A stretch of DNA of 64,000 nucleotides from Rhodanobacter sp. 7MK24 (GCF_014842995.1 NZ_JACYXL010000011.1:62001-126000), one strand, 5' to 3'; positions 1 through 10,511 are shown, numbered from the stretch's first letter. Made by a program: numbers and translations. Notes: generated by a model not told the origin, from the letters alone.

Positions 1-266
1 TGCGGCTCTTCCGCCGCGTCGTAGACCGCGGCCAGCACGGAGGCCGCCGCGGCGTAAAGCAGCACCGGTACGTCGTCGCGCAGGCGCAGGCCGGCCAGCA
101 GGGCGGCGATCTGCGGGTCAGGGTGCAGCGGCAGGCCGAGGGCCTGTGCCCGTGCGCGCATGGCTTCCAGCGATTCGGGCGGTATCGCGCGGGATTCGCT
201 GCTGCTGCCGCCCGACAGGCGCAGGGTGACCTTGCGTGGGGGCGCGGTGAAGGTTGGCGTGTTCAT
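1..266 (-). CDS. FlhB C-terminal-domain-like protein (partial, runs off left edge)
   Basis: The gene starts at the ATG read leftward from 266 and is still open at position 1, so only 88 codons are visible. The product begins MNTPTFTAPPRKVTLRLSGG and continues with a stretch (about residues 45-88) resembling the cytoplasmic tail of the flagellar/type III export switch protein FlhB: a charged region, then PLHPDPQIAALLAGL and VPVLLYAAAASVLAAVYD. Stand-alone proteins of this type commonly lie next to fliK in Gammaproteobacteria and are thought to assist or mimic the FlhB substrate-specificity switch. Here its start overlaps the stop of the upstream fliK gene in an ATGA arrangement, which indicates translational coupling. 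The true length is unknown because of the window edge. Confidence 0.75.
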   Translation of the reverse strand, partial: MNTPTFTAPPRKVTLRLSGGSSSESRAIPPESLEAMRARAQALGLPLHPDPQIAALLAGLRLRDDVPVLLYAAAASVLAAVYDAAEEP

Positions 267-1552
267 GCGGTGGCCTGCAGCAGCACGGCGCTGTAGCGGT
301 TCGGCGGCTCGGGCAAGCCAAGCTGGCAGCTCAATTGGTCGAGCAGCAGGCCGCAGGCGGCCAGCCGATGGCGCAGGGCGGTGAACTGGCGTTCCAATCG
401 CTGCACGGTATCGGACTGGGCGGCCCACAGACGCACCGAAAGGCGCGGTTCGCGCAATTGCAGTTCGCCTTGCACCGCGCCCAGCGCGGGCAGGTCGAGT
501 GCGAAGCCGAGGTTCCAGCCGCGGCTGCCGTCGTTGGCGTCGGCGGTGTATTCCAACCGCAACTGCAGCACGTCGCGGCCATGCTCGCCCTGCAACGGGA
601 TCTCGATCATCCATGCCGGCAGCGGCCCGTTGCCGGACTCCAGTTGCGCCACCTCGATCCGCGCCAGTGCGCCGCGCACGTCGCCTTGCAGGCGATCCAG
701 CAGGGGTTGCACGTTGTCGTCCAGCAGCGCCGGCGGCAGCTCCGCGCGCGGCTGTGCCTGCAGGCCCCGCTGCAGCAGCGGAGGCGGGGTATCGCTGCGG
801 CTGTCCGGTGCCGCCGCGGCTGTACGCGGGGTGCTGGCATATGCCCCCTCGTATTCAACCTGGGTGTCGCCTGGGTTGTTCGGAGTCTCCGGGGCAGTAT
901 CGACCCGGTCGAGCAGTACGCTGGCCAGGCGCAGCAGCGCCGCCTTCCAGTCGTCCTGCATGGGTGCCGCGGTATAGCTTTGCGGATTGGCGAGCAGGGA
1001 TTCGAGGAACACGCCGCTGCGTTCGATAGCCATACGCAGGCCTTCGCCGCTGGCGATTTCCGCCGGGCTGTGCATGGCCTGTTCCAGCATGGCTAGCGCG
1101 CCGCGCAGGTCGGGTGGCAGCAGGCGCAGCACGGGTCGCTCCGCCAATGCATCGAGCGTGGCCAGCAAGGGCGCGTAACCATTCTGCTGCGGCAGGCTTT
1201 CGCGCAGGGCGCGCTGCAGGACGGGATCGAAGGACTGCTGCCCGACCACCTCCATTTGCGGCAGGGGGCCAAGGCTCAATACGCGCACCTGGAACTGCGC
1301 CGGCAGTTGGCCGCCCGCCACGTCCGTTTCCACCGCGATGTTGCCGATCTGCACCACCTGCAAGCCCTGCGGGCTCAGGCCCAGCGGTCGCGCCAGCAGC
1401 ACACTGCCAATGCGCCAACTCTGCGCCGCGCTGCCTGCGGCAGCGCCGGCCCAGGTCAGGGCGGCAACACTGGTGATCGGCTGGATGTTCAAAGTGGTTC
1501 CTGCAAGTGGATTGCGGACACGGCTAGGGTTGTCCCGTTGGAAATCGGCCAA
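263..1552 (-). CDS. fliK: Flagellar hook-length control protein FliK
   Basis: This 429-residue protein is long, Gln/Leu/Ala-rich and of low complexity in the middle (around residues 215-260, with Pro/Ala/Ser runs). Its C-terminal half contains a globular region (about 290-400) with the alternating hydrophobic pattern of the FliK C-terminal domain, including WMIEIPLQGEHGRDVLQLRL. FliK is secreted by the flagellar export apparatus and tells FlhB to switch from hook to filament substrates. The FlhB-tail-like gene follows with an ATGA overlap, which supports the call. FliK sequences are poorly conserved, so the family call rests on layout, composition and neighbour more than on motifs. Confidence 0.8.
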   Translation of the reverse strand: MADFQRDNPSRVRNPLAGTTLNIQPITSVAALTWAGAAAGSAAQSWRIGSVLLARPLGLSPQGLQVVQIGNIAVETDVAGGQLPAQFQVRVLSLGPLPQMEVVGQQSFDPVLQRALRESLPQQNGYAPLLATLDALAERPVLRLLPPDLRGALAMLEQAMHSPAEIASGEGLRMAIERSGVFLESLLANPQSYTAAPMQDDWKAALLRLASVLLDRVDTAPETPNNPGDTQVEYEGAYASTPRTAAAAPDSRSDTPPPLLQRGLQAQPRAELPPALLDDNVQPLLDRLQGDVRGALARIEVAQLESGNGPLPAWMIEIPLQGEHGRDVLQLRLEYTADANDGSRGWNLGFALDLPALGAVQGELQLREPRLSVRLWAAQSDTVQRLERQFTALRHRLAACGLLLDQLSCQLGLPEPPNRYSAVLLQATA

Positions 1553-1783
1553 TTGCGCAGAAACTTGAGGCGATTCTACAAGCCGGAGCTGTCCCCAACC
1601 GCCAAGCGCCCCGCGGATTGCCTTCCGATCGCAAACAGTCGGCGTCCGCTCGTCTGGTCAGTGCCGTTCAGAGACGGATCCGGGAGATCGGGCGGATCCA
1701 GGCGCGCCTGCGCCATCGCCGCATATGGTCCGTATGCCCGTGCGCTCCGGATGCGTGGTGCCTGGGAAACGGGCTCCTGTCCC

Positions 1784-1810
1784 TAAAGCATGCCCCGTGG
1801 CGGTCGATAA
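1784..1810 (+). promoter_or_regulatory. Sigma-28 (FliA) type promoter for the chemotaxis operon
   Basis: TAAA at 1784-1787 is followed after exactly 15 bases by GTCGATAA at 1803-1810. The enterobacterial FliA consensus is TAAA-N15-GCCGATAA, so 11 of 12 specified bases match with ideal spacing. It lies 42 bp upstream of the first che-operon start codon (1853) and points toward it. It would place the chemotaxis genes in the late flagellar regulon. The remainder of 1553-1852 shows no gene I can support. Confidence 0.75.
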
Positions 1811-1852
1811 GCCCATTTGTCAGCGCCATCGGGCGCGAACGGAGCGCAAGGC

Positions 1853-2182
1853 ATGGCCGGCAAACGGGCAGCAAAGCGGGATGGCGAGCAGCACGACGAA
1901 GTGGCGACGGTGGTACTGCCGGCGGACTGCCGCATAGGTGCCCAGGCCGTGCTGCAAGCCGAATTGTCGGAGGCGCTGCGCGGTGGCGCGATCGAGTTCG
2001 ACGGCAGCCAGGTGGAGCGCGTGGACACGGCCGCGCTGCAATTGCTGGTGCTGTTTCGACGCGCGCTTGACGCGCGCGGCGGCACGCTGTCCTGGCGCTC
2101 CGTCAGCACGGCTTTGAACGATGCAGCCAGCCTGTTGGGGCTGGCGCGGATTCTGGAACTGCCGGCCGTCGGGCCGGCCTAA
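1853..2182 (+). CDS. STAS-domain protein, first gene of che operon
   Basis: The 109-residue product is a single STAS domain like those of anti-sigma-factor antagonists (SpoIIAA type). The usual DSSGL-like segment that carries the phosphorylatable Ser reads VDTAALQLLVLF (about residues 57-68), so Thr stands where Ser is normal. I chose the ATG at 1853 because GGAG lies 8 bases upstream; an in-frame TTG at 1817 would overlap the sigma-28 spacing region and has no clear ribosome site. It is followed after 12 bases by cheY. STAS proteins open chemotaxis operons in several Gammaproteobacteria, but their role there is poorly defined. It may be a scaffold or partner of an unlinked kinase/phosphatase. 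Confidence 0.85.
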   Translation: MAGKRAAKRDGEQHDEVATVVLPADCRIGAQAVLQAELSEALRGGAIEFDGSQVERVDTAALQLLVLFRRALDARGGTLSWRSVSTALNDAASLLGLARILELPAVGPA

Positions 2183-2194
2183 CGAGGTGGGAGC

Positions 2195-2557
2195 ATGGCA
2201 AAGATCCTGGCGGTAGACGATTCGGCTTCGATGCGCGGCATGGTGGCCTTCACCCTGCGTGGCGCGGGCCACGAGGTGACCGAGGCCGAGAATGGCCAGC
2301 TGGCGCTGGACGCGGCCGGCGCGGGTGCGTTCGACCTGGTGCTGGCCGACGTCAACATGCCCGTGATGGACGGCATCAGCATGGTGCGCGCGTTGCGCGC
2401 CAAGCCCGAGTACCAGGGCGTCCCCATCCTGATGCTCACCACCGAATCGAACACCGAGAAGAAGATGGAAGGCAAGGCCGCCGGCGCCACCGGCTGGCTG
2501 GTCAAGCCGTTCGATCCCGAACAATTGCTGGCGACCGTCAAGCGCGTGCTGGGCTGA
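2195..2557 (+). CDS. cheY: Chemotaxis response regulator CheY
   Basis: This 120-residue single-receiver protein begins MAKILAVDDSASMRGMVAFTL. The acidic pair is in AVDDS, the phospho-acceptor Asp in LVLADVNMPVMDG (about residue 52), the conserved Thr/Ser in MLTTES and the Lys in WLVKPFDPEQL. There is no output domain, so it acts as the diffusible signal that takes phosphate from CheA and binds the flagellar switch. A GAGG ribosome site precedes the ATG. Lying between the STAS gene and cheA, 10 bp from the latter, it is very probably the cognate target of that kinase. Confidence 0.95.
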   Translation: MAKILAVDDSASMRGMVAFTLRGAGHEVTEAENGQLALDAAGAGAFDLVLADVNMPVMDGISMVRALRAKPEYQGVPILMLTTESNTEKKMEGKAAGATGWLVKPFDPEQLLATVKRVLG

Positions 2558-2567
2558 GGAAGAACAC

Positions 2568-4577
2568 ATGGGCGCGGTCGACCTGTCACAGTTCCACAAG
2601 ACCTTCTTCGAAGAAAGCCTGGAAGGCCTCGACGCGATGGAGGCGGCATTGCTGGCACTGGACTCGGGTTCGACCGACCACGAGTTGGTGCACACCATCT
2701 TCCGTGCGGCGCACTCCATCAAGGGCGGCGCGGCAACGTTCGGCTTCGCCGACGTGGCCGCGTTCACCCACGTGGCCGAATCGCTGCTGGAAGAGGTGCG
2801 CAGCGAGCGTCGCGCAGTGGACACCGGCCTGACCGATCTCCTGCTGCGCTCGGTCGATTGCCTGCGTGCCATGCTCGACCGCACCGCCAAGCACCAGCCC
2901 GCGGCCGATGCGACCAGCGAGGCATTGCGCGCTGAATTGACGGAGCTGGTGGAAGGCAAGATCGCGGCCGCGCCTGCGGCCGCAAAGGCCACTGCCGCGC
3001 CGGTAGCCGGCTGGGACATCCGTTTCGTCGCGATGCCCCACCTGCTGCAGACCGGCAACGAGCCGTTGCGCCTGTTCCGGGAGTTGCAACAGCTCGGAAC
3101 GCTTGAAGTGGTGCGCGCCTTCGTCAGCGACGCTGCTCCTGCGGATTTCGCGGCGCTAGACCCAAGCCAGTGCTACATGGGCTGGGAATTGCGCCTGCAC
3201 GGCGCGGTGGCGCGCGGCGATCTCGATGCGGTGTTCGAATGGCTGGACGGCGATTGCGAGCTCGCCATCGAACCGCTGGCCGCGTCGCCGGCAGAACAGG
3301 CCGCACCAGCCGCAGCCCCCGTCTCTTCCGCCCCTTCCGCCGTGGTTCCCGCGGCTGCGCCCGCCCGCGAAGCGGCCGCGGCCGGCGGTGGCGGTGGCGA
3401 GGGAGGATCGATCCGCGTGGGTATCGACAAGGTCGATGCCTTGATCGACATGATGGGCGAGCTGGTCATCACGCAGTCCATGCTCAACAACATTGGCGAG
3501 AACTTCGACCTGTCGCAGCTGGAGCGGTTGCGCGAAGGCCTGGCCCAGCTCGAACGCAACACGCGCGAATTGCAGGAAAGCGTGATGCGCATCCGCATGC
3601 TGCCGATCGGCTCCGTGTTCAACCGCTTCCCGCGGCTGGTGCGCGACCTCGAACGCAAGCTGGGCAAGCAGGTGAGGCTGGAACTGCAAGGCGAGCAAAC
3701 CGAGCTGGACAAGACGGTACTGGAGAAGATCGGCGATCCGTTGGTGCACCTGGTGCGCAATGCCATCGACCACGGTCTGGAGATGCCCGCGCAGCGGCGT
3801 GCCGCGGGCAAGCCCGAGGCCGGCACGCTCACGCTGGATGCGCATCACGAAGGCGGCAACATCGTGGTACGCATCAGCGACGACGGTGCCGGACTCAACC
3901 ACGAGCGCATCCTTGCCAAGGGCATCGAGCGCGGCCTGGTCAAGCCAGGCCACCAGCTCAGCGACGACGAAGTGGCCGAACTGATCTTCCAGCCCGGCTT
4001 CTCCACCGCAGCGCAGGCCACCGACCTTTCCGGTCGCGGCGTAGGCATGGATGTCGTGCGCCGCAACGTGCGCGACCTCGGCGGCAGCGTGAGCGTGAAG
4101 AGCGTGGCAGGCAAGGGCAGCACCTTCACCATCGCCTTGCCGTTGACGCTGGCCATCATCGATGGCCTGGTCACCGAGGTGGGCGAGGAACGCTACATCG
4201 TGCCGCTGATCTCCATCGTCGAATCGCTGCGCCTGCCGGCCGATGCCGTGCGCAAGATTGCCGGCGGCGGCGAAGTATTCCAGTTCCGCGGGGAGTACCT
4301 GCCGGTCATCCGGCTGCACCGCGCCTTCGGTTGCGCCAATGCCATCGCGGAGGTCGAGCGCGGCATCGTGGTGGTGGTGGAGGACGAGGGTCAGCGTGTT
4401 GGTTTGCTGGTCGATGAACTGGTCGGTCAACAGCAGGCGGTCATCAAGTCGCTGGAAAAGCATTACGAGCGGGTGCAAGGCGTATCGGGCGCCACCATCG
4501 TCAGTGACGGTTCGGTGGCGCTGATTGTCGACGTGGGGGGGGTGGCGCGCCTCGGGCGACGCAGCAAGGCAGCCTGA
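2568..4577 (+). CDS. cheA: Chemotaxis histidine kinase CheA
   Basis: The 669-residue kinase has the full class order. An HPt (P1) domain carries phospho-accepting His49 in [15 protein letters not shown] middle region (about 145-240) may be P2, followed by an Ala/Pro/Gly-rich linker to about 280. A dimerisation domain starts near [18 protein letters not shown]. The ATPase domain has the N box [13 protein letters not shown] (about 393), the G1 box [14 protein letters not shown] and the G2 box [10 protein letters not shown] (about 488). A CheW-like domain runs from about 520 to the end. It receives receptor signals via CheW and phosphorylates CheY and CheB. A run of eight G lies near its 3' end (4535-4542). 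The stop at 4575-4577 precedes the first receptor gene by 34 bp. Confidence 0.97.
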   Translation: MGAVDLSQFHKTFFEESLEGLDAMEAALLALDSGSTDHELVHTIFRAAHSIKGGAATFGFADVAAFTHVAESLLEEVRSERRAVDTGLTDLLLRSVDCLRAMLDRTAKHQPAADATSEALRAELTELVEGKIAAAPAAAKATAAPVAGWDIRFVAMPHLLQTGNEPLRLFRELQQLGTLEVVRAFVSDAAPADFAALDPSQCYMGWELRLHGAVARGDLDAVFEWLDGDCELAIEPLAASPAEQAAPAAAPVSSAPSAVVPAAAPAREAAAAGGGGGEGGSIRVGIDKVDALIDMMGELVITQSMLNNIGENFDLSQLERLREGLAQLERNTRELQESVMRIRMLPIGSVFNRFPRLVRDLERKLGKQVRLELQGEQTELDKTVLEKIGDPLVHLVRNAIDHGLEMPAQRRAAGKPEAGTLTLDAHHEGGNIVVRISDDGAGLNHERILAKGIERGLVKPGHQLSDDEVAELIFQPGFSTAAQATDLSGRGVGMDVVRRNVRDLGGSVSVKSVAGKGSTFTIALPLTLAIIDGLVTEVGEERYIVPLISIVESLRLPADAVRKIAGGGEVFQFRGEYLPVIRLHRAFGCANAIAEVERGIVVVVEDEGQRVGLLVDELVGQQQAVIKSLEKHYERVQGVSGATIVSDGSVALIVDVGGVARLGRRSKAA

Positions 4578-4611
4578 TCGCCGATTGGTGCGCGAAACAG
4601 GGGGAAGGCAG

Positions 4612-6348
4612 ATGTCGTCCGCGAACTGGTCGTTCCATCGCCTGAGCGTCAACGCGCGGACGGTGCTGGTGGTCGTGGTGGTGGTGGCCGGCCTGTTCGG
4701 CCTCACCTTGATGAACGCCCTGCAAAGCCGCACCAAGCAGATGGATGGATTGCAGAACCTGTTGCGCGGCCATATCGAGTCCGCGGTGTCGGTGGCGCAA
4801 GGTTTCCATGACCGCGCGCAGAAAGGCGAGTTCAGCGAGGCGGAAGCCGAGAAGCAGGCATTGGCGCAGCTCCGCGCAATGCGCTGGAACAACGGGGCCG
4901 GATACATCTTCGTGTTCGGCGACGACTACACCTTGCTGATGCACCCGGTGTTGCTGAAAAGCGAAGGCAGCAACGTGCGCGACACGGCCGACCAGAACGG
5001 CGTGTTGCTCTATCAGGCCATCCACGACGTCGATGCGAAGGATGGCGGTGGCATCACCTATTACGACTGGCCGAAGCCGCCCAGCATGAAAGTCGTGGGC
5101 AAGATGGCGTATTCGCAACCGTTCAAGCCGTGGAACGTGCACATCGGCACGGGCGCCTATTTCGACGACATCGACGCGCAGTTCCATCGCGAACTGACCC
5201 TGGATTTGCTGTGGGCCAGCGCGGTGGGCGCGCTGGTGATCGCGCTGGTGTGGCTGTCGATGAGCAGCATCCGGCGAAGCATCGGAGGCGAGCCGTCGTT
5301 CGCAGTGGAGATGACCGGGCGGATGGCGGACGGCGACCTGTCGCTGGGCGGGGCGGAGAAGCTCGAGCTCCCGCCGGGCAGCATGATGCACGCGATGCAG
5401 CGGCTGCACGTGAAGCTGGTGGAGGTGATCGGGCAGGTGCAGCAGGGCTCGCAGGTGGTGAGCGGCGCAGCGCTGGAGATCGCGCGCGGCAACGACGACC
5501 TGAGCCAGCGTACCCAGGAGCAGGCATCGAGCCTGGAAGAGACCGCGGCCTCGATGGAGGAGATGACCGCGACGGTGAAGCAGAACGCGGAAAACGCGAG
5601 CCATGCCAACCAGTTGGCGGGCGGCGCGCGGGAGCAGGCCGAGCGCGGCGGCAAGGTGGCGTCGCAGGCGGTATCGGCGATGGCGGAGATCACGGCCTCG
5701 AGCCGGAAGATCAGCGACATCGTGGGCCTGATCGACGAGATCGCGTTCCAGACCAACCTGCTCTCGCTGAATGCGGCGGTGGAAGCGGCGCGTGCAGGGG
5801 AACAGGGCCGTGGCTTTGCGGTAGTGGCGAGCGAGGTGCGCAGCCTGTCGCAGCGCAGCGCGGCGGCGGCGAAAGAGATCAAGGCGCTGATCGGCGAGAG
5901 CGTGGAGCGGGTGGAAGCCGGCGGCGCGTTGGTGGGGCAGACCGGCACGGCGCTGTCGGAAATCGTGGAGAGCGTGCGCAAGGTCACCGACATCGTGGCG
6001 GAGATCGCGGCGGCGAGCCAGGAGCAATCGTCGGGCATCGACCAGGTGAACCGGGCGGTGATGCAGATGGATGAAGTGACGCAGCAGAACGCGGCGCTGG
6101 TGGAACAGGCGGCCGCGGCGGCGCAGGCGATGCAGGAGCAGGCGGCGGCGCTGCGGCGGCAGACGGCGTTCTTCCGGCTGGACGGCATGGCCAAGGCCGA
6201 GGCGGTGCAGGAGGTGCAGGAGGTGCAGGCGATCAAGCCGGTGCCGGTGGCGGCACGCAAGGTGTCGGCGTCGCGCGAGCTGGCGCGCCCGGCGCGGCCG
6301 CCTGCAGCTGCGGCTGCGCGTGCCGATAGCGGTTGGACAGAGTTCTGA
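4612..6348 (+). CDS. Methyl-accepting chemotaxis protein with single Cache domain (copy 1)
   Basis: The 578-residue receptor has a membrane segment at about residues 12-32 and a periplasmic sensor to about 195. The sensor contains [15 protein letters not shown] and [14 protein letters not shown], typical of single-Cache type 2 domains that bind small organic acids or amino acids. A second membrane segment lies at about 199-217, followed by a HAMP-like stretch and a long coiled-coil signalling domain with the hairpin tip [20 protein letters not shown]. It ends in GWTEF, a WxxF-type tail like the CheR-tethering pentapeptide of other receptors. I chose the ATG at 4612, preceded by GGGGAAGG; an earlier in-frame start at 4525 would lie inside cheA. 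Its 3' two-thirds are almost identical to the next gene. Confidence 0.95.
   Translation: MSSANWSFHRLSVNARTVLVVVVVVAGLFGLTLMNALQSRTKQMDGLQNLLRGHIESAVSVAQGFHDRAQKGEFSEAEAEKQALAQLRAMRWNNGAGYIFVFGDDYTLLMHPVLLKSEGSNVRDTADQNGVLLYQAIHDVDAKDGGGITYYDWPKPPSMKVVGKMAYSQPFKPWNVHIGTGAYFDDIDAQFHRELTLDLLWASAVGALVIALVWLSMSSIRRSIGGEPSFAVEMTGRMADGDLSLGGAEKLELPPGSMMHAMQRLHVKLVEVIGQVQQGSQVVSGAALEIARGNDDLSQRTQEQASSLEETAASMEEMTATVKQNAENASHANQLAGGAREQAERGGKVASQAVSAMAEITASSRKISDIVGLIDEIAFQTNLLSLNAAVEAARAGEQGRGFAVVASEVRSLSQRSAAAAKEIKALIGESVERVEAGGALVGQTGTALSEIVESVRKVTDIVAEIAAASQEQSSGIDQVNRAVMQMDEVTQQNAALVEQAAAAAQAMQEQAAALRRQTAFFRLDGMAKAEAVQEVQEVQAIKPVPVAARKVSASRELARPARPPAAAAARADSGWTEF
5231..6348 (+). repeat. Tandem duplicated receptor module, copy 1
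   Basis: From the second membrane segment to the stop codon this stretch matches 7032-8143 with only about a dozen scattered, mostly synonymous substitutions. There are also two small in-frame indels near the end (a GCC, and one 9-base GAGGTGCAG unit). The two upstream Cache halves differ clearly, so the identity is confined to the signalling half. It is a direct repeat of about 1.1 kb in tandem genes. Confidence 0.95.
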
Positions 6349-6415
6349 TTCTGGGTTTCCGGCGCGCCCGATGCCGAGGCATCGCGGCCGGCATCCATGA
6401 TGTGAGGTTGGTGCG

Positions 6416-8143
6416 ATGGAAAGAAAGAAGTGGTCGCTCGGCAGTTTGAGCCTGCATGCCCGCGTGGTCGTCGTGATCGTGGTAGTGCTGGCCGGCCTGA
6501 CCGCGCTTACCGTGATGAACGCATGGCAGAGCCGGTCGGTGCAGATGGTGGACCTGGAGCATCGGCTGCAAGGCGAGATCGAATCGGCGGCGGAAATCGC
6601 GCAGGGCTACCACGTACGCGCCGGGAAAGGCGAGTTCAGCGAGGCTGAAGCCCGGCGGCGGGCACTGGCGCAGATCGGCAACATCCGCTGGGACAAGGGC
6701 AGCGGCTACGTCTTCGTGTTCGGCACGGACCTGGTGATGCGCATGCATCCGTTGCGGCCCGACTGGACCGGCAAGGACATCAGCGCCGAGACCGATGCGA
6801 AGGGCATGCCGCACTACCGGATGATGTCGGAGGCCGACGTCAAGGATGGCCAGGACCTGATCCGCTATACGCAGAAAATGCCCGACGGCAGCAGCAAGGA
6901 CAAAATCACCTATTCGCAGCTGTTCAAGCCGTGGGGTCTCAACTTCGCGGCAGGCGCCTATTTCGACGACATCGATGCGAAATTTCGCCACGACCTGTTG
7001 GTGAACCTGGCGTGGGCCGGCCTGCTGGGTGCGCTGGTGATCGCGCTGGTCTGGCTGTCGATGAGCAGCATCCGGCGAAGCATTGGAGGCGAGCCGTCGT
7101 TCGCGGTGGAGATGACCGGGCGGATGGCGGACGGAGACCTGTCGCTGGGCGGGGCGGAGAAGCTCGAGCTCCCGCCGGGCAGCATGATGCACGCGATGCA
7201 GCGGCTGCACGTGAAGCTGGTGGAGGTGATCGGACAGGTGCAGCAGGGCTCGCAGGTGGTGAGCGGCGCAGCGCTGGAGATCGCGCGCGGCAACGACGAC
7301 CTGAGCCAGCGTACCCAGGAGCAGGCATCGAGCCTGGAAGAGACCGCGGCCTCGATGGAAGAGATGACCGCGACGGTGAAGCAGAACGCGGAAAACGCGA
7401 GCCATGCCAACCAGTTGGCGGGCGGCGCGCGGGAGCAGGCCGAGCGCGGCGGCAAGGTGGCGTCGCAGGCGGTATCGGCGATGGCGGAGATCACGGCCTC
7501 GAGCCGGAAGATCAGCGACATCGTGGGCCTGATCGACGAGATCGCGTTCCAGACCAACCTGCTCTCGCTGAATGCGGCGGTGGAAGCGGCGCGCGCAGGG
7601 GAACAGGGCCGTGGCTTTGCGGTGGTGGCGAGCGAGGTGCGCAGCCTGTCGCAGCGCAGCGCGGCGGCGGCGAAAGAGATCAAGGCGCTGATCGGCGAGA
7701 GCGTGGAGCGGGTGGAAGCCGGCGGCGCGTTGGTGGGGCAGACCGGCACGGCGCTGTCGGAAATCGTGGAGAGCGTGCGCAAGGTCACCGACATCGTGGC
7801 GGAGATCGCGGCGGCGAGCCAGGAGCAATCGTCGGGCATCGACCAGGTGAACCGGGCGGTGATGCAGATGGATGAAGTGACGCAGCAGAACGCGGCGCTG
7901 GTGGAACAGGCGGCTGCGGCGGCGCAGGCGATGCAGGAGCAGGCGGCGGGGCTGCGGCGGCAGACGGCGTTCTTCCGGCTGGACGGCGCCATGGCCAAGG
8001 CCGAGGCGGTGCAGGAGGTGCAGGCGATCAAGCCGGTGCCGGTGGCGGCACGCAAGGTGTCGACGTCGCGCGAGCTGGCGCGCCCGGCGCGGCCGCCTGC
8101 AGCCGCGGCTGCGCGTGCCGATGGCGGTTGGACCGAGTTCTGA
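6416..8143 (+). CDS. Methyl-accepting chemotaxis protein with single Cache domain (copy 2)
   Basis: This 575-residue receptor has the same architecture as its upstream neighbour: membrane segment (about 14-34), Cache-type periplasmic sensor with [15 protein letters not shown] and [14 protein letters not shown], second membrane segment, HAMP, and signalling hairpin with the tip [20 protein letters not shown], ending GGWTEF. The sensor differs substantially from copy 1, while the cytoplasmic half is nearly identical. The pair therefore looks like a duplication with diverging ligand specificity and a homogenised signalling domain. The ATG at 6416 follows GAGGTTGGTGCG, a usable ribosome site. It precedes cheW by 100 bp. 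Confidence 0.95.
   Translation: MERKKWSLGSLSLHARVVVVIVVVLAGLTALTVMNAWQSRSVQMVDLEHRLQGEIESAAEIAQGYHVRAGKGEFSEAEARRRALAQIGNIRWDKGSGYVFVFGTDLVMRMHPLRPDWTGKDISAETDAKGMPHYRMMSEADVKDGQDLIRYTQKMPDGSSKDKITYSQLFKPWGLNFAAGAYFDDIDAKFRHDLLVNLAWAGLLGALVIALVWLSMSSIRRSIGGEPSFAVEMTGRMADGDLSLGGAEKLELPPGSMMHAMQRLHVKLVEVIGQVQQGSQVVSGAALEIARGNDDLSQRTQEQASSLEETAASMEEMTATVKQNAENASHANQLAGGAREQAERGGKVASQAVSAMAEITASSRKISDIVGLIDEIAFQTNLLSLNAAVEAARAGEQGRGFAVVASEVRSLSQRSAAAAKEIKALIGESVERVEAGGALVGQTGTALSEIVESVRKVTDIVAEIAAASQEQSSGIDQVNRAVMQMDEVTQQNAALVEQAAAAAQAMQEQAAGLRRQTAFFRLDGAMAKAEAVQEVQAIKPVPVAARKVSTSRELARPARPPAAAAARADGGWTEF
7032..8143 (+). repeat. Tandem duplicated receptor module, copy 2
   Basis: This is the downstream partner of the direct repeat at 5231-6348. 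Differences are single bases (for example GTC for GTG, ATT for ATC, GGA for GGC) and small in-frame indels close to the C-terminal tail. Confidence 0.95.
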
Positions 8144-8243
8144 GACGGGGCGCCGTCGCAAGGGCGCTCAAGAGTTCGCCGGGCAAGCCGATACCGTTTA
8201 CGCATCCGGTGTCCCGGGATGACTATCACGAGGTAGATGATCC

Positions 8244-8750
8244 ATGTACGAAGACAAGGCGGACACGGCGCCGACCGTGCAGCAGCTGACCTTCAGCCTG
8301 GCGGGTGAGGAGTACGGCGTCGAGATCCTGTCGGTGCGCGAAATCCGCGGCTGGTCGCGCGTCACCCGCATCCCGCAAGCCCCCGATTACCTGCTCGGCG
8401 TATTGAACCTGCGTGGCGCAGTGGTGCCGGTGATGGATCTGCGCCTGCGTTTCGGGCTCGAGCGCGAAAGCTACGGCGACAGCACGGTGATGATCGTGGT
8501 GGCCGTGGCCGAGCGTCTGTTCGGCATCGTGGTCGATGCGGTGTCCGACGTGGTGGACGTGGACCCGGCCTCGATCAGGCCGGTGCCGGACATGGGCGCC
8601 ATCGTCGATACCCGCTACCTGAAGGGGCTCGCCACCCATGCGGAGCGCATGGTGATGCTGCTTGACGTGGAAAAGCTGATGCGCCCCGAAGACGTTGAGA
8701 CGCTGAACACCGTACTGCCGGGAGTTCGCGATGTCGAAGTTGCCGCCTGA
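8244..8750 (+). CDS. cheW: Chemotaxis coupling protein CheW
   Basis: The 168-residue product is one CheW domain. It contains [19 protein letters not shown], then [26 protein letters not shown] (the conserved NLRG...P..D.R core), and [11 protein letters not shown]-type sequence reading [13 protein letters not shown]. CheW bridges receptors to CheA in the chemosensory array. A GAGG lies about 9 bases before the ATG. Its last 20 bases overlap the next receptor gene if that gene starts at 8731. Confidence 0.95.
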   Translation: MYEDKADTAPTVQQLTFSLAGEEYGVEILSVREIRGWSRVTRIPQAPDYLLGVLNLRGAVVPVMDLRLRFGLERESYGDSTVMIVVAVAERLFGIVVDAVSDVVDVDPASIRPVPDMGAIVDTRYLKGLATHAERMVMLLDVEKLMRPEDVETLNTVLPGVRDVEVAA

Positions 8751-10509
8751 CACTGGAATGCTGATGAATATCAAGAAATTCGTTTTGGGTCTCCGTTTTT
8801 CGAAGCTGCAGAACCTTTCCGTCAAGGGACGCCTGATCGGCATGGTCGGCCTGCTGTCGGGCATGCTGGTGGTGGGTGCGGTCGCGGGTTTGAGCGTCAT
8901 GGCCTGGCAGAAAGAAGGCATGCGCATGAGCTACGACAACGGCATGGTGCCGGTGAGCCTGATGGCCGAGCTGCGCGTCAAGTCGCTGATGAACTTCATC
9001 GTGCTCGGCGAAGCGGCTTCCGTGGTCGGCAAACCCGACCAGGTGAAGCAGAAGCTCGCCGAGTTCGACAAGAACCAGGCGGACTTCCCGGGATTGGCCA
9101 AGCAGTTGGCCGCGGTGCAGATGAGTCCGGAAGTCGCCAAGCAGTACAAGGCGTTGACTGCCACTGAAGGCGACTATGTCAGCAGCTTGAACGATGTCCG
9201 CAGCGCCTTGGCGCAGGGCGATGACGGTGCACACGACCTCTTGGAAATGGAAGTGCGTCCGGCCCTGATGATGCGTATAGACCAGCTCAACAAGCTGATC
9301 CAGGTGCAACGCGACGAGGTGAAGCAGACGTACGACAACCAGTCGGACCGCTACAACAAGGTGCGCGCGCTGGTGCTGTTCGGCATGGTCGGCGGCCTGC
9401 TCCTCGCGGCACTGGTGGCGGTCCTGCTGATCCGCTCGATCACCGGCGCGTTGAAGCGCCTGATGGAGGTGGCCAGTGCCATCGCCGAGGGGCGGCTGGG
9501 CCACGACATCAAGGTGGTAAGGCACGACGAGCTGGGCAGCCTGCTTGCAGCCTTCCGCACAATGGACGAACGCCTCAGCGCCATCGTGGGCGAGGTACGC
9601 CAGGGCTCCGACGCGGTCAACAGCGCGGCGCAGGAGATCGCACGCGGCAACGACGACCTCAGCCAGCGCACGCAGGAACAGGCCTCCAGCCTCGAGGAAA
9701 CCGCTTCGTCGATGGAGGAGATGACCTCCACCGTGAAGCAGAACGCAGAGAACGCCAGCCATGCCAACCAGCTGGCGCGCGGTGCACGCGAGCAGGCCGA
9801 GCAGGGTGGCGAAGTGGCCGGCCGGGCCGTCGCCGCGATGGGTGAAATCGATGCCTCCAGCCGCAAGATCGGCGAGATCGTGGGGCTGATCCAGGACATC
9901 GCCTTCCAGACCAACCTGCTGGCGCTGAACGCGGCGGTCGAAGCCGCACGGGCTGGCGAGCAGGGCCGCGGCTTCGCCGTGGTGGCCAGCGAGGTGCGCA
10001 ACCTGGCCCAGCGCAGCGCCGGCGCGGCGAAGGAGATCAAGACCCTGATCGCCGAGAGCGCGGAGAAGGTGCGCAGCGGCTCGGAGCTGGTCAACCAGTC
10101 CGGCAAGGCGTTGGCCGACATCGTCGAAAGCGTGAAGAAGGTCACCGACATCGTGGCCGAGATTGCTGCGGCCAGCAACGAGCAGTCCGCTGGCATCGAC
10201 CAGGTCAACAACGCCGTGATGCAGATGGACGAGATGACCCAGCAGAACGCCGCCCTGGTCGAGCAGGCCTCGGCCGCCGCCCGTGCTATGCAGGAGCAGG
10301 CCGAGGATCTGACGGCCCAGGTCGGCTTCTTCCGGCTGGCCGGACGCGCCGCGGCGGCGAAGCCGGGTGCGCCGGCGAATGCGAAGCCGGCACCCGCGAA
10401 GGCGGAAGTGGCCAAGGCCACCGAGGCGGTGTTCGCCGCCGTGCGCAAGGCGCCGCCGCCGCGTGCCATCGCCGCCGAGGCTGATTCCGGCGCCTGGAAG
10501 GAGTTCTGA
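8731..10509 (+). CDS. Methyl-accepting chemotaxis protein with four-helix-bundle-like sensor
   Basis: The 592-residue receptor has a membrane segment at about 33-55 ([20 protein letters not shown]) and a helical periplasmic region to about 205 that resembles a four-helix-bundle (Tar-type) ligand domain. A second membrane segment lies at about 210-235, followed by HAMP and a signalling domain with [20 protein letters not shown]. It ends GAWKEF, again a WxxF-type tail. The 8731 ATG has GGAG 6 bases upstream and overlaps the end of cheW. ATG codons at 8758 and 8764 are alternatives that would remove the overlap. Unlike the two Cache receptors it shares no long DNA identity with its neighbours. 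Confidence 0.93.
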   Translation: MSKLPPDTGMLMNIKKFVLGLRFSKLQNLSVKGRLIGMVGLLSGMLVVGAVAGLSVMAWQKEGMRMSYDNGMVPVSLMAELRVKSLMNFIVLGEAASVVGKPDQVKQKLAEFDKNQADFPGLAKQLAAVQMSPEVAKQYKALTATEGDYVSSLNDVRSALAQGDDGAHDLLEMEVRPALMMRIDQLNKLIQVQRDEVKQTYDNQSDRYNKVRALVLFGMVGGLLLAALVAVLLIRSITGALKRLMEVASAIAEGRLGHDIKVVRHDELGSLLAAFRTMDERLSAIVGEVRQGSDAVNSAAQEIARGNDDLSQRTQEQASSLEETASSMEEMTSTVKQNAENASHANQLARGAREQAEQGGEVAGRAVAAMGEIDASSRKIGEIVGLIQDIAFQTNLLALNAAVEAARAGEQGRGFAVVASEVRNLAQRSAGAAKEIKTLIAESAEKVRSGSELVNQSGKALADIVESVKKVTDIVAEIAAASNEQSAGIDQVNNAVMQMDEMTQQNAALVEQASAAARAMQEQAEDLTAQVGFFRLAGRAAAAKPGAPANAKPAPAKAEVAKATEAVFAAVRKAPPPRAIAAEADSGAWKEF

Positions 10510-10511
10510 GC

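Noticed and set aside
4501-6027. Long leftward open frame opposite the receptor genes, and similar ones opposite cheA, prc and nrdJ
   Set aside because: They are antisense shadows of GC-rich genes; their translations are His/Arg/Leu-rich without family features, while the + strand encodes complete proteins.
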